64,000 nucleotides of DNA from Xanthomonas sp. F10 (GCF_014206815.1 NZ_JACHNP010000001.1:124001-188000), one strand, 5' to 3'. Shown: positions 26,345 to 34,527, numbered from the stretch's first letter. Program-made: numbers and translations. Notes: generated by a model not told the origin, from the letters alone.

Positions 26345-27045
26345 GCCTGCGCGTCATCGGCGCCGGCCTCGGCCGCACCGGCACCCTGTCGCTGAAACTG
26401 GCGCTGGAACATCTGGGCCTGGGCCGTTGCTACCACGCCATGGAGCTGGCCGCGAACCTGCGCCAGTCCTTGCCGCAGTGGGACGCGGCGATCGACGGGC
26501 AGGCGGACTGGGACACGCTGTTCGCCGGCTACACCGCCACCGTCGACTATCCCGGCTGCTGCTTCTGGCGCGAGCTGGTCGCGCGCTACCCGCAGGCCAA
26601 GGTGATCCTGACCGTGCGCGATGCCGATGCCTGGTTCGATTCGGTGCGCAGCACCATCTTCGCCAGCGACGGCCGCGTGGCGGCCCTGTTCGGCCCCGAG
26701 GGCCAACGGCTGAGCCAGTTCCTGCGCCGCGGGTTCGCTGCGCGCATCGACGACCGCGACTTCATGACCGACTATTTCCATCGCTGGAACCAGGCGGTCA
26801 TCGCCAGCGTGCCGGCGCACCGCCTGCTGGTGCTCGACACCGACGCGCAGGCGGGCTGGGAACCGCTGTGCACCTTCCTGGGCATGCCGGTGCCGGCGCA
26901 GCCGTATCCGCGCGTACATGCGCGCAACAGCGGCGGCACGCAAGCGCGCCCGCTGCCCACCGACCCGGCACAACGCGAACAACGCCTGCGCGACTACCTG
27001 GACCGGCTCGCCGTGGAGGCATTCGCGCCGTCCGCCGACGGCTGA
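26341..27045 (+). CDS. Second sulfotransferase family protein (Sulfotransfer_4 type)
   Basis: 234 residues starting in an ATGA overlap. The N-terminal VIGAGLGRTGTLSLKLALEHLG is the phosphosulfate loop of the Sulfotransfer_4 group. YHAMELA, PGCCFWREL and VILTVRDADAWFDSVRST follow, the last corresponding to the 3'-phosphate-binding strand with the RD..W..S pattern. It belongs to a different subfamily from the preceding enzyme, so it is not a recent duplicate. Two sulfotransferases in one operon suggest two sulfation sites or one active and one accessory partner. The substrate is inferred from context. It is the last gene of the operon. Confidence 0.82.
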   Translation: MSLRVIGAGLGRTGTLSLKLALEHLGLGRCYHAMELAANLRQSLPQWDAAIDGQADWDTLFAGYTATVDYPGCCFWRELVARYPQAKVILTVRDADAWFDSVRSTIFASDGRVAALFGPEGQRLSQFLRRGFAARIDDRDFMTDYFHRWNQAVIASVPAHRLLVLDTDAQAGWEPLCTFLGMPVPAQPYPRVHARNSGGTQARPLPTDPAQREQRLRDYLDRLAVEAFAPSADG

Positions 27046-27174
27046 CCGCGCCCGGCTGCAGCGCAACATTGCGCTCGATGGTGAACGACCAGGCGCCGTC
27101 GATCGGGTTGGAGACAGACACCCGACCGTCGCCATCGGGCAGCTGGCGCACGCGCCAGCCAGCAACACCAGCGC

Positions 27175-27732
27175 TTACGGCCGCCAGTTGGCGTTGTGCT
27201 CCCAGAACGCCACGCTGCGCCGGTAGGCGTCGCGATCCAGCGCCACGCCTGAGCCGCCCTCCTCCACGCCCAGCGCGTTGCGCAGCATGGTGATCGGCGC
27301 CATTGGAATCTCCTGCGGCTCGGCGGTATACAGGCAACCGACCACGCCCCAGTCGGCCTCGATCGGCGCCCCCTCGTGCGCGAGCTGTTCGCGGCTGTAG
27401 AGGATCGGCAGCAGATAGGCGGCCACCGGCGGCTCGACGCCTTCGAACCAGCGCACCAGCACCGGCAGTTCCTCGCGGCTGCGTGCCTCGTAGCCGGAGC
27501 GCAGCAGGCGCCGGTTGGCGTCGGTGATCGGCACGGTCAGGCAGCGCGTCGAGGTCCAGTTGCGATGCACGTGCAACTTGCAGAACGGCGCGTAGCCGTC
27601 CAGCACCTGCAGCGGCGCGTGCGTGTTGAGATGCTGCTCGAACTGCTCCGGCGTGCAGTCCTGGATCGCATTGCGGCGGCCGTCGCGCGGAAACAGGCGG
27701 GTGCGGGCGAACGGCGTGAGGACGATGGACAT
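27175..27732 (-). CDS. DUF3228 family protein
   Basis: 185 residues from ATG 27732 (MSIVLTPFARTRLFPR); an ATG nine bases upstream is also possible. Characteristic segments are CTPEQFEQHLNTHAPLQVLDGYAPFCKLHVHRNW and IPMAPITMLRNALGVEEGGSGV. The family is common in Xanthomonas relatives and lacks a known function. It is convergent with the sulfotransferase gene, 129 bases away, and is probably outside the accessory block. Not obviously part of an operon. Confidence 0.75.
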   Translation of the reverse strand: MSIVLTPFARTRLFPRDGRRNAIQDCTPEQFEQHLNTHAPLQVLDGYAPFCKLHVHRNWTSTRCLTVPITDANRRLLRSGYEARSREELPVLVRWFEGVEPPVAAYLLPILYSREQLAHEGAPIEADWGVVGCLYTAEPQEIPMAPITMLRNALGVEEGGSGVALDRDAYRRSVAFWEHNANWRP

Positions 27733-27828
27733 GGCGTGCATGGCGAACGGGGGCGCACAAGCGTAGCGCGCGGCCGAGGCAGTGCCCACCGCTGCCATCG
27801 CTCACCGCGCCCCTCGGCATCGAGAGAC

Positions 27829-27900
27829 CCGTAGGAGCGGCTTCAGCCGCGACCAGGCCTTCCCGGGAACGCCGGTCGCGGCTGAAGCCGCTCCTACGGG
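27829..27900. repeat. REP-like inverted pair
   Basis: Two opposed copies of the GGAGCGGCTTCAGCCGC element with a spacer containing TTCCCGGGAA, nearly identical to the pair at 5061-5132. It lies between the 5' side of the DUF3228 gene and the 3' side of the peptidase gene. Confidence 0.85.
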
Positions 27901-27919
27901 GCGTGCAGCCGACGTGCGG

Positions 27920-28840
27920 CTACGGATGCGCCAGGGCGTAGTCGATCGCCGCGCGCACCGCCGCCACCTGCGCGGCGTTGCACTGCTGCGGCGTGGCGCT
28001 GGCGCTGTCCGGGTACACCTCGGTGGTGGTGGTGTAGCGCGCGTCGGTGATGCCCGCGCACAGGCCCAGCCGCTTCACCGGATAGTTGATGACCCCCGGC
28101 GCCGCCAGCGGCGTGCCGATCAATGTGCCGGCGGCGTCGGCCGGCGCGATGTGGGTGACCTGCGCCACCGCGGCCAGCACCGCCTGCTGGAAGGCTGGCT
28201 GCGGATTCTCGCTGTCGCCGACCAGGTAGAAGCCGTCGGGAATGCCGCCCGGTTCGTAGGCGATGCCATCGCGCGCGGCCAGCGCCGGGCGGAACTCGGA
28301 CTCGTCGCTGTCGGTGGTCTCGTGCAGGTCGATGTGCATGCGCACCCGATCGCGCAACGGCGCGACCAGGCGCAGCAGCGCCGCCGATTCCTGCGCCGGG
28401 CTGTCGGCGCGGAACGAACGGTTGGGATCGATCGCATCGGCGTTCCAGCGGTGGATGCGCTCGTACGCCCAGGGGCTCACGCACGGCGCCAGCAGCACGT
28501 TGGCGCGGCCGGCGTAGTCGTCGGCATGCTGCTGCGCGAACTGCAGCGCGCCGTGCACGCCGCTGGTCTCGTAGCCGTGCACGCCGCCGGTGACCAACAT
28601 GCACGGCAGCGCGTCGTCCCAGCCGCGGCTGCGCAGCGCCAGCAGCGGATAGCGCTCCTGCGCATACGCCAACTGCCCGTACTCGACCACGTCCCAGCGC
28701 CCGCGCAGGTCTTCGATGGCAGCGACCACCTCGTCCTGGTAGCTGCGCCGGCTTGGCTGCCCGGCCAGCCAGGCCGCCTTCTCGGCGGCGCCCCAGGGCA
28801 CGCCGGGGGTTCCGATCGGATAGAAGGATGCGCTGGTCAT
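27920..28840 (-). CDS. M14-family zinc carboxypeptidase
   Basis: 306 residues. Zinc ligands are visible as HGYE (His and Glu within VTGGVHGYETSGVHG, near residue 89) and the His of MHIDLHETTDSDESEF (near 168). NPNRSF and the DLHE neighbourhood match the M14 succinylglutamate-desuccinylase/carboxypeptidase-like branch. EVYPDS near the C terminus offers the general-base Glu. No signal peptide is seen, so it probably acts in the cytosol. It would remove C-terminal residues or act on amide substrates; specificity unknown. Monocistronic, divergent from the amylase gene. Confidence 0.82.
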   Translation of the reverse strand: MTSASFYPIGTPGVPWGAAEKAAWLAGQPSRRSYQDEVVAAIEDLRGRWDVVEYGQLAYAQERYPLLALRSRGWDDALPCMLVTGGVHGYETSGVHGALQFAQQHADDYAGRANVLLAPCVSPWAYERIHRWNADAIDPNRSFRADSPAQESAALLRLVAPLRDRVRMHIDLHETTDSDESEFRPALAARDGIAYEPGGIPDGFYLVGDSENPQPAFQQAVLAAVAQVTHIAPADAAGTLIGTPLAAPGVINYPVKRLGLCAGITDARYTTTTEVYPDSASATPQQCNAAQVAAVRAAIDYALAHP

Positions 28841-29116
28841 GGTGCGGCTCCGCGTCGACAGGTGAGGGCGGCGACTGTAGCAAAGCGCGCCCGCGGCGAT
28901 GCGCGGCGCCGCGCACAGCGCGTTCGCGGCGCCGTCGGTCGGAAGCGGATGCCGATCCCGCTTTCGCCTGCTGTCGCCATGAATACGTATGTAGCGCACG
29001 CATGTTGCGCCGCGATGCGCGCTTAGCATCCTCCCGCCGCACGCCTGCCCCGCGGCGACGTCACGCCCTGTCCTGCAGGCGCCTTGCCTGCGCCCACGCA
29101 CCGAGGAGATCGAACG

Positions 29117-30541
29117 ATGCGCGTCCCTTCCGCTGCAAATCGTCTGCTGCGCCTGCACCGCTGGCGCAGCCTGCTGGTCGGCCTGCTGCTGTTCCTGGCC
29201 ACCGCCAGCGCCCAGGCCGACGTCATCCTGCATGCGTTCAATTGGCCCTACGCTACCGTGGAAGCGCGCGCCGCGCAGATCGCCGCCGCCGGCTACCGCA
29301 AAGTGCTGGTGGCGCCGGCCTACCGCTCGCAGGGCGACGCCTGGTGGGCGCGCTATCAGCCGCAGGACATGCGCCTGATCGACAACCCGCTCGGCGACAC
29401 CGACGCCTTCGCCAGCATGGTGCAGGCGCTGAAGGCCGTGGGCGTGGAGACCTATGCCGACGTGGTGCTCAACCACATGGCCAACGAAGCGGCCACGCGC
29501 TCGGACCTGAACTACCCGGGCAGCGCGGTGCTCGGCCAGTACGCCGCCAATCCGCAGCGCTATGCCGCGCTGCGGCTGTTCGGCGACCTCTCGCAGAATT
29601 TCCTCAGCGCCAGCGATTTCGGCCCGGCGCAGTGCATCACCAACTACAACGATCCCTACCAGGTGCGCACCTACCGCATCTGTGGCGGCGGCAGCGACCC
29701 CGGCCTGCCGGATCTGGTCGGCAACGACTGGGTGGTGCAGCAGCAGCGCAACTACCTGCTGGCGCTGAAGGCGCTGGGCGTCACCGGTTTCCGCATCGAC
29801 GCCGCCAAGCACATGACCTTCGACCATCTGAACAAGGTACTCGATGCGCAGGTGCGCTCCGGGGTGCTGGTGTTCGGCGAGGTGATCACCGGCGGCGGCA
29901 GCGGCAATTCCGACTACGACCAGTTCCTGGCGCCGTACCTGCAGGCCACCCCGCACGCGGCCTACGACTTCCCGCTGTTCAACTCCGTGCGCAACGCCTT
30001 CGCCTACGGCGGCAGCATGGACCTGCTGGTCGATCCGGGCGCCTACGGCCAGGCGCTGCCGGGCGCGCGCGCAGTGACCTTCGCCATCACCCACGACATC
30101 CCCAACAACGCCGGCTTCCGCTACGCGATCATGGACCCGGTCGACGAGACCCTGGCCTACGCCTACCTGCTCGGCCGCGACGGCGGCGTGCCGATGGTGT
30201 ACTCGGACAACAACGAGAGCGGCGACAACCGCTGGGTCAACGCCTATCAGCGCGACGACCTCAAGCGCATGGTCGGCTTCCACAACGCCGCGCAGGGCCG
30301 CGACATGCAGGTGTTGGCGCACGGCGCCTGCTACCTGCTGTTCCGCCGCGGCGACCTGGGCATCGTCGGCATCAACAAGTGCGGCACCGCCGTCACCGCC
30401 GCGGTGCCGATGAACGGCAGCGTGCTGCGCTGGAACGTCGACTACACCGATAGCCTGGGCTCCGGCAGCGTGGTGCGCATTTCCAGCAGCAGCTACACCT
30501 TCAGCCTGCCGCCGCGGCAGGCGCGGATGTGGAAGCGCTGA
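29117..30541 (+). CDS. Secreted alpha-amylase (GH13)
   Basis: 474 residues. A signal peptide (LLVGLLLFLATASAQA) precedes an (alpha/beta)8 barrel. GH13 regions seen are DVVLNHM (region I), GFRIDAAKHM (region II with the nucleophile Asp), FGEVI (region III acid/base Glu) and THDIPNN (region IV Asp). The C-terminal beta domain ends in PPRQARMWKR. The enzyme cuts internal alpha-1,4 bonds of starch and is probably exported. GAGGAG precedes the ATG by eight bases. It stands alone, divergent from the carboxypeptidase gene. Confidence 0.93.
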   Translation: MRVPSAANRLLRLHRWRSLLVGLLLFLATASAQADVILHAFNWPYATVEARAAQIAAAGYRKVLVAPAYRSQGDAWWARYQPQDMRLIDNPLGDTDAFASMVQALKAVGVETYADVVLNHMANEAATRSDLNYPGSAVLGQYAANPQRYAALRLFGDLSQNFLSASDFGPAQCITNYNDPYQVRTYRICGGGSDPGLPDLVGNDWVVQQQRNYLLALKALGVTGFRIDAAKHMTFDHLNKVLDAQVRSGVLVFGEVITGGGSGNSDYDQFLAPYLQATPHAAYDFPLFNSVRNAFAYGGSMDLLVDPGAYGQALPGARAVTFAITHDIPNNAGFRYAIMDPVDETLAYAYLLGRDGGVPMVYSDNNESGDNRWVNAYQRDDLKRMVGFHNAAQGRDMQVLAHGACYLLFRRGDLGIVGINKCGTAVTAAVPMNGSVLRWNVDYTDSLGSGSVVRISSSSYTFSLPPRQARMWKR

Positions 30542-30553
30542 GCGTCCGCATCC

Positions 30554-30583
30554 GGCCGATGCGCCCGCGCGGGCGCGTCGGCC
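30554..30583 (+). terminator. Hairpin after amylase gene
   Basis: GGCCGATGCGCCCGC pairs with GCGGGCGCGTCGGCC (15 bp with one G-U), 12 nt past the amylase stop. No U-run follows. Confidence 0.5.
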
Positions 30584-30852
30584 TAGGGCCTGTCGCCAAT
30601 TCGCGAGTATTGCCGCGTTGAGTCTGGCAGGCCCGCGGCGGCGTTGCACGGCGCCGCGCCTGACTGGCCGTCAGGTCAAGCCGCGCGGCGCCGGCCGCGC
30701 GCCTGCCAGGCCCGACCCGAAGCGCCGCGATTGCGCACATTCATGGCAGCGTCATCGCGGCCCGGCATGCCCGGGGGTTGGTGACACGCCCGAGTCCCTC
30801 CGGGCCCGGCGACGGCAGCGCGACGCCGGCCGGGCCATTCCGCGGACCGGCC

Positions 30853-30888
30853 ATATCTTGCATATCCATCCGGATGAAGAGATATACT
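30853..30888 (+). promoter_or_regulatory. Probable promoter and operator of metF
   Basis: TTGCAT (30858) and TATACT (30883) form a -35/-10 pair with a 19-nt spacer. Inside and around it are two direct ATATC copies (30853, 30862), an inverted GATAT (30881) and the palindrome CATCCGGATG (30867-30876). The AT-rich half-sites stand out in this GC-rich DNA and suggest a dimeric repressor of the methionine regulon; which one is unknown. Confidence 0.5.
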
Positions 30889-30915
30889 GACCGCACCGCC
30901 CGCTGCGTTGCGCCC

Positions 30916-31752
30916 ATGACCGCCATCAGCTTCGAGTTCTATCCGCCCAAGACCGACGAGCAGCGCGCGCAGCTCGACCGCACCGCCGCGCGGCTGAAGG
31001 CCTACGCCCCGGAATACGTCTCCTGCACCTTCGGCGCCGGCGGCTCGACCCTCAGCTACACCTCCGAGACCGTGCGCCACCTCAAGCAGCACCACCGCTT
31101 CGAGGCCGCGCCGCACCTGTCCTGCGTGGGCGGCAGCCGCGAGGAGATCCGCGAGCTGCTCAAGCTGTACCGGGCCATCGGTTGCCGCCGCCTGGTCGCA
31201 CTGCGCGGCGACCTGCCCTCCGGCATGGGCCACCCCGGCGACCTGCGCTATGCCGCCGACCTGATCGCTTTCATCCGCGCCGAGCACGGCGACGCCTTCC
31301 ATCTGGAAGTGGGCGCGTATCCGGAAACGCATCCGCAGGCCAACGACGCACTCAGCGACCTGCGCCACTTCAAGGCCAAGGTCGACGCCGGCGCCGATGC
31401 CGCCATTACCCAGTATTTCTACAACGCCGACGCCTATTTCCACTTCGTCGACGCGGTGCGCAAGCTCGGCGTGCAGATCCCGATCGTGCCCGGCATCATG
31501 CCGATCTCCAACTTCAGCCAGCTGCGGCGCTTCTCCGAACAGTGCGGCGCGGAAATCCCGCGCTGGATCGGCAAGCGCATGCAGGCCTACGGCGACGATG
31601 CCGAGGCCATCCGCGAGTTCGGCGCCGACGTGGTCGCCACGTTGTGCCAACGCCTGATCGACGGCGGCGCACCCGGGCTGCATTTCTACACGCTAAACCT
31701 GGCCAAGCCGACCACCAGCGTCCTGGCGCGTCTGCCCTTAGCCGTCGGCTGA
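30916..31752 (+). CDS. metF: 5,10-methylenetetrahydrofolate reductase
   Basis: 278 residues from ATG 30916, where the family opening TAISFEFYPPKTDEQ begins. It reduces methylene-THF to methyl-THF with FAD and NAD(P)H, supplying the methyl group for methionine synthase. Seen are SCTFGAGGSTLSYT, the ALRGDLPSG loop, YPETHPQA, DAAITQYFYNADAYFHFVD and VPGIMPISNFSQLRRFSEQCG. GLHFYTLN near the C terminus is also conserved. Single gene with its own regulated promoter. It works with metK and ahcY in the same window. Confidence 0.97.
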   Translation: MTAISFEFYPPKTDEQRAQLDRTAARLKAYAPEYVSCTFGAGGSTLSYTSETVRHLKQHHRFEAAPHLSCVGGSREEIRELLKLYRAIGCRRLVALRGDLPSGMGHPGDLRYAADLIAFIRAEHGDAFHLEVGAYPETHPQANDALSDLRHFKAKVDAGADAAITQYFYNADAYFHFVDAVRKLGVQIPIVPGIMPISNFSQLRRFSEQCGAEIPRWIGKRMQAYGDDAEAIREFGADVVATLCQRLIDGGAPGLHFYTLNLAKPTTSVLARLPLAVG

Positions 31753-31780
31753 GTGTCGCGGCCGCTGGCCGAACGCTGGG

Positions 31781-31861
31781 ATTGGGGATTCGGGATTAGA
31801 GATCGGTAACAGCGGCGCGCGGCCTCGCGTTGGCGAATCCCCAATCCCCAATCCCGAATGC
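31781..31861. repeat. GGGATT-type repeat, inverted pair
   Basis: An array of GGGATTGGGGATTCGGG-type units (31781-31803) and its inverted counterpart (31837-31859, GAATCCCCAATCCCCAATCC) flank a 35-nt core between metF and the DUF4124 gene. The same family is found in and between several dcw genes. Confidence 0.8.
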
Positions 31862-31917
31862 CAGCGCTCGTAAGGCATTCGCTCCGCAGTCACGCCGGCT
31901 GCGGCTACCCTGCGCCG

Positions 31918-32520
31918 ATGCGCGCTCTTCCGCCGATGCTGCTCCTGTGCCTATGCGTGTTCGCCACGCCCGCCGCGGCGCAGCGGGTGAACCGCTGCAG
32001 CGGCCCCGACGGCACCACCGTGTTCAGCGATCGGCGCTGCGAGGACGTCGGCGCGATCGACCGGCTGCCGCCACCGGCCGCACCCGGCAACGTCGATGCC
32101 AGCGCCCGCGCCCTGGCGCCGCCGCAGTGCGTGCGCCGGCTCAGCGTACTGGCGCAGCAGATCCGCACCGCGGTGGAAACCCGCGACGTCAACCGGCTGT
32201 CGGCGCTGTACTGGTGGAACGGCGTCTCCGACGCCGGTGCGCAGCGCGTGCTCGACCGGCTGGACGCGATCGTGCGCCGTCCCCTGGTCGCGATCGTGCC
32301 GGTGTTGCCGGGCGACTCGGCAGAGACCGGCAGCACCACGCCCGCCGCGACGGCGGCCGTGCCGATGCCGGGCACGCCGGACAGTGATGGCGCCGGCGGC
32401 TCTTCGCGGGCGCACGCTACCGGGCTGCGTCTGCAGCAGACCCTGAGCGGCAGCATCACCCCGGCGTCCACCGTGCTGGGACTGCGCCGGCAGTACGACT
32501 GCTTCTGGATCAGCTTCTGA
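31918..32520 (+). CDS. Exported DUF4124-domain protein
   Basis: 200 residues. A signal peptide (PPMLLLCLCVFATPAAAQ) precedes a short DUF4124-type segment RVNRCSGPDGTTVFSDRRC, whose two Cys probably form a disulfide. The remainder is a helical region (CVRRLSVLAQQIRTAVETRDVNRLSALYWWNG) and a Ser/Thr/Pro/Ala-rich linker, ending in a Cys-containing strand RRQYDCFWISF. A periplasmic role is likely; function unknown. Flanked by dispersed repeats on both sides. Confidence 0.72.
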   Translation: MRALPPMLLLCLCVFATPAAAQRVNRCSGPDGTTVFSDRRCEDVGAIDRLPPPAAPGNVDASARALAPPQCVRRLSVLAQQIRTAVETRDVNRLSALYWWNGVSDAGAQRVLDRLDAIVRRPLVAIVPVLPGDSAETGSTTPAATAAVPMPGTPDSDGAGGSSRAHATGLRLQQTLSGSITPASTVLGLRRQYDCFWISF

Positions 32521-32521
32521 G

Positions 32522-32752
32522 GAGCCGGGATTCGGGATTGGGGATTGGGGATTCGCTACGGCGGCTCGCTGTACGCGCCATCCTTGCGTAGGAGCGGCTT
32601 CAGCCGCGACGTGGTGAAGCCGGGATTCGGGAATGGGGATTGGGGAATCGCAACAGCGGCTTCTCCCTACGCGCCACGCCACCCTCGCGGAGGAGTGGCT
32701 TCAGCCGCTACTTGTCGGCGATCCGATGTCGCGGCTGAAGCCGCTCCTACGG
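32522..32752. repeat. Composite cluster of GGGATT arrays and REP-like palindromes
   Basis: Two GGGATTCGGGATTGGGG-type arrays (about 32526-32556 and 32620-32650) alternate with REP-like copies at 32588-32610, a degenerate one at 32691-32711, and one at 32728-32750. Both repeat families are thus interleaved in one 230-bp gap between the DUF4124 gene and the Nudix gene. Confidence 0.8.
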
Positions 32753-32774
32753 GCAGCGGTTGCTGCCACCCCAC

Positions 32775-33737
32775 TCACGCCACGTCGGCCGCCAGCGGCC
32801 ACAGCGCGCGGATCGCGGCGATGCCCTGGCCGCCATGGCGGCGCGCCTCGGCCACCTGGGTCGGCGCCAGGCCGCCGATCGGATAGATCGGCAGGGCGAC
32901 CTGCTCGCGCAGGCGCTCGAACGCCTCCCAGCCCAGCGGTGCGGCGCCAGGATGGCTGGCGGTGGCGGCCAGCGGCCCGACCACCGCGAAATCGCAGCCG
33001 ATGCGCTGCGCCGCCTGCAACTCTTCGAGACTGTGGCAGGACGCCGCCACGGGCTGTCCGGCCGGCAACGGACGCGCCTGCCACTGCGGCAACTGCTCCG
33101 CGCCCAGGTGCACGCCCACGCCCAGGTCCTGCGCCAGCGCCACGTCGCGATTGACCAGCACCTGTGCGCCACGCGCCGCGCACAGCGTCGCCGCGGCCCG
33201 CGCCAGCGGCAGCCACTGCTCGGCCGGCAGGCCGCGCGCGCGCAACTGCACGCGGCGCACGCCGGCGTCCAGCGCGCGCTCCAGCGCCGCCAACCACGGG
33301 CCCGGTTCGGTCGGCTCCGGCGTCACCAGGTAGCAAGCGGGTTGGCGCAGCATCGCCACCACCGGCTGGTCGGCCGGCGGCATCGCGTAGCGGCCCAGCT
33401 TGTCGGCGCTCACCCAGGTCAGCGCCTGGCCCTCGCGGCCGCGCGGCGTGCCCTTCCACGCCGACACCTGGCGCACTTCCAGGCGCAGGCGCTTGTCCGG
33501 GTAGCGCTGCGGCACTTCCATCAGCCAGTCGCCGACCACGGCCTCGATCCCCAGTTCCTCCTGCAGCTCGCGCACCAGCGCCTGCTCCGAGGTCTCGCCG
33601 GGCTCGCGCTTGCCGCCGGGGAATTCCCACAGGCCGGCCAGGTCGCGCCCCTCGGTGCGGCGGGTCAGCAGGATACGGCCGCGCGCATCGGTGATGACGC
33701 CGGCGACGACATGAATGGATCTGAGCGGTTCGGACAT
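32775..33737 (-). CDS. Nudix (MutT-like) hydrolase fused to a ThiE-like domain
   Basis: 320 residues. The N-terminal part (VVAGVITDARGRILLTRR) carries the Nudix box GGKREPGETSEQALVRELQEELG (residues 41-63), intact with its REXXEE-type core; this domain cleans oxidised nucleoside triphosphates such as 8-oxo-dGTP. The C-terminal 180 residues are a thiamine-phosphate-synthase-like TIM barrel (VQLRARGLPAEQWLPLARA, VLVNRDVALAQDLGVGVHLGAEQLP, PIYPIGGLAP). This fusion is a known gammaproteobacterial arrangement; the ThiE-like half probably does not make thiamine phosphate. Monocistronic. Confidence 0.87.
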   Translation of the reverse strand: MSEPLRSIHVVAGVITDARGRILLTRRTEGRDLAGLWEFPGGKREPGETSEQALVRELQEELGIEAVVGDWLMEVPQRYPDKRLRLEVRQVSAWKGTPRGREGQALTWVSADKLGRYAMPPADQPVVAMLRQPACYLVTPEPTEPGPWLAALERALDAGVRRVQLRARGLPAEQWLPLARAAATLCAARGAQVLVNRDVALAQDLGVGVHLGAEQLPQWQARPLPAGQPVAASCHSLEELQAAQRIGCDFAVVGPLAATASHPGAAPLGWEAFERLREQVALPIYPIGGLAPTQVAEARRHGGQGIAAIRALWPLAADVA

Positions 33738-33871
33738 GGCGCAAGCTTGCCGTTTCCGGCAGCGCCAACGCAATCAACCGGGGTCACATCGTCGCCGATC
33801 GGCCGCGCACGACCGAGACCGTGCAGCCGGCCAATCCCGGGCCGATGCGCTGCACGACAACGCGCCTGCGC

Positions 33872-34438
33872 TCACAGCGGCTCAGTCAAATACCGCTGCA
33901 GCGTCTCTCCCAACACCCGCACCGCCAGCGGCCGGGTCAGGCCCCTAGCGGGAAATTCCAGCACGTAGCGCACCAGGGCGTAGCCCAGCATCTGCGAGGC
34001 GATCAGCGCGGCGCGCGTTTCCGCTGCCGCGCCCGGCCCGAGGTATCGCCGTACCGCCGTGCGCAGCTGCCTCTCGAAGATCTCCGTGATCCGCGCCTTG
34101 GCATCGGCGTGGCTCACCGCCGCGCGCAGCAGGGCCACCAGTTGATGGCCCGAGGGCGCGTCCTCCCAGACCGCGAAGAAATGCGCCGCCAGGCGTTCGC
34201 CCACCTCCTCGGCCGGGACGTCGCGCAGGTCGGGCAGGTGCAGGTCGAACTCCACCGCCGCCAGGAACAACTGCTCCTTGCTGCCGTAGTAGCGGATCAC
34301 CAGCGCGACGTTGGCCTGCGCCTGCGCGGCGATCTGGCGCACCGTGGCGCCGTCGTAGCCGTGCAGGGCGAACAGCACCCGCGCCGATTCGAGAATGCGG
34401 TCTTTGGTGGCCTGCGAACGTGTCACGGGGGCATCCAT
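33872..34438 (-). CDS. TetR/AcrR-family regulator
   Basis: 188 residues. The helix-turn-helix is RILESARVLFALHGYDGATVRQIAAQAQANVALVIRYYGSKEQLF. The C-terminal domain resembles the TetR_C groups of antibiotic- or flavin-enzyme regulators but gives no ligand. Divergent from an FAD monooxygenase gene across an 89-bp gap holding two similar operators, so it most likely represses both genes and responds to that enzyme's substrate. Confidence 0.88.
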   Translation of the reverse strand: MDAPVTRSQATKDRILESARVLFALHGYDGATVRQIAAQAQANVALVIRYYGSKEQLFLAAVEFDLHLPDLRDVPAEEVGERLAAHFFAVWEDAPSGHQLVALLRAAVSHADAKARITEIFERQLRTAVRRYLGPGAAAETRAALIASQMLGYALVRYVLEFPARGLTRPLAVRVLGETLQRYLTEPL

Positions 34439-34460
34439 GGAAGAACAGGCGCAGCGCCTG

Positions 34461-34516
34461 TAAACGGGAGTTTACTCCACAGCGGAAAGGGCGCAGGATT
34501 TAAACACACGCTTACA
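34461..34516. promoter_or_regulatory. Pair of matching TetR operators
   Basis: GTAAAC-GGGA-GTTTAC (34461-34476) is a perfect 6-4-6 palindrome. On the other strand 34501-34516 reads GTAAGC-GTGT-GTTTAA, the same pattern with two changes. They are 40 bp apart between divergent TetR and monooxygenase starts, which fits one operator per promoter. TTTAAA and GTTTAC segments may double as promoter hexamers. Confidence 0.65.
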
Positions 34517-34527
34517 GAGAAAAGGCG

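Larger units (their letters stand above)
30542..30915. other. Intergenic region upstream of metF
   Basis: 374 bases without a supported gene. It holds a hairpin after the amylase gene (30554-30583), long GC-rich inverted segments at 30640-30720 (GCGCCGCG motifs in both directions), and near the 3' end a compact promoter/operator region (30853-30888). I compared it with the ahcY leader and do not find a second SAH aptamer. Confidence 0.5.

Noticed and set aside
27050-27172. Minus-strand segment reading GWRVRQLPDGDGRV and SVSNPIDGAWSFTIERNVAL downstream of the DUF3228 stop
   Set aside because: It looks protein-like for about 35 residues but has no start of its own and continues antisense into the second sulfotransferase. 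It could be debris of a lost gene; not enough to call.
30640-30850. Possible second SAH riboswitch or other aptamer in the metF leader
   Set aside because: The conserved SAH blocks seen before ahcY (GCTGCGACC, CCAGGCTCGG, AACGGCGC) are absent. The GC-rich inversions there have no recognised aptamer pattern.
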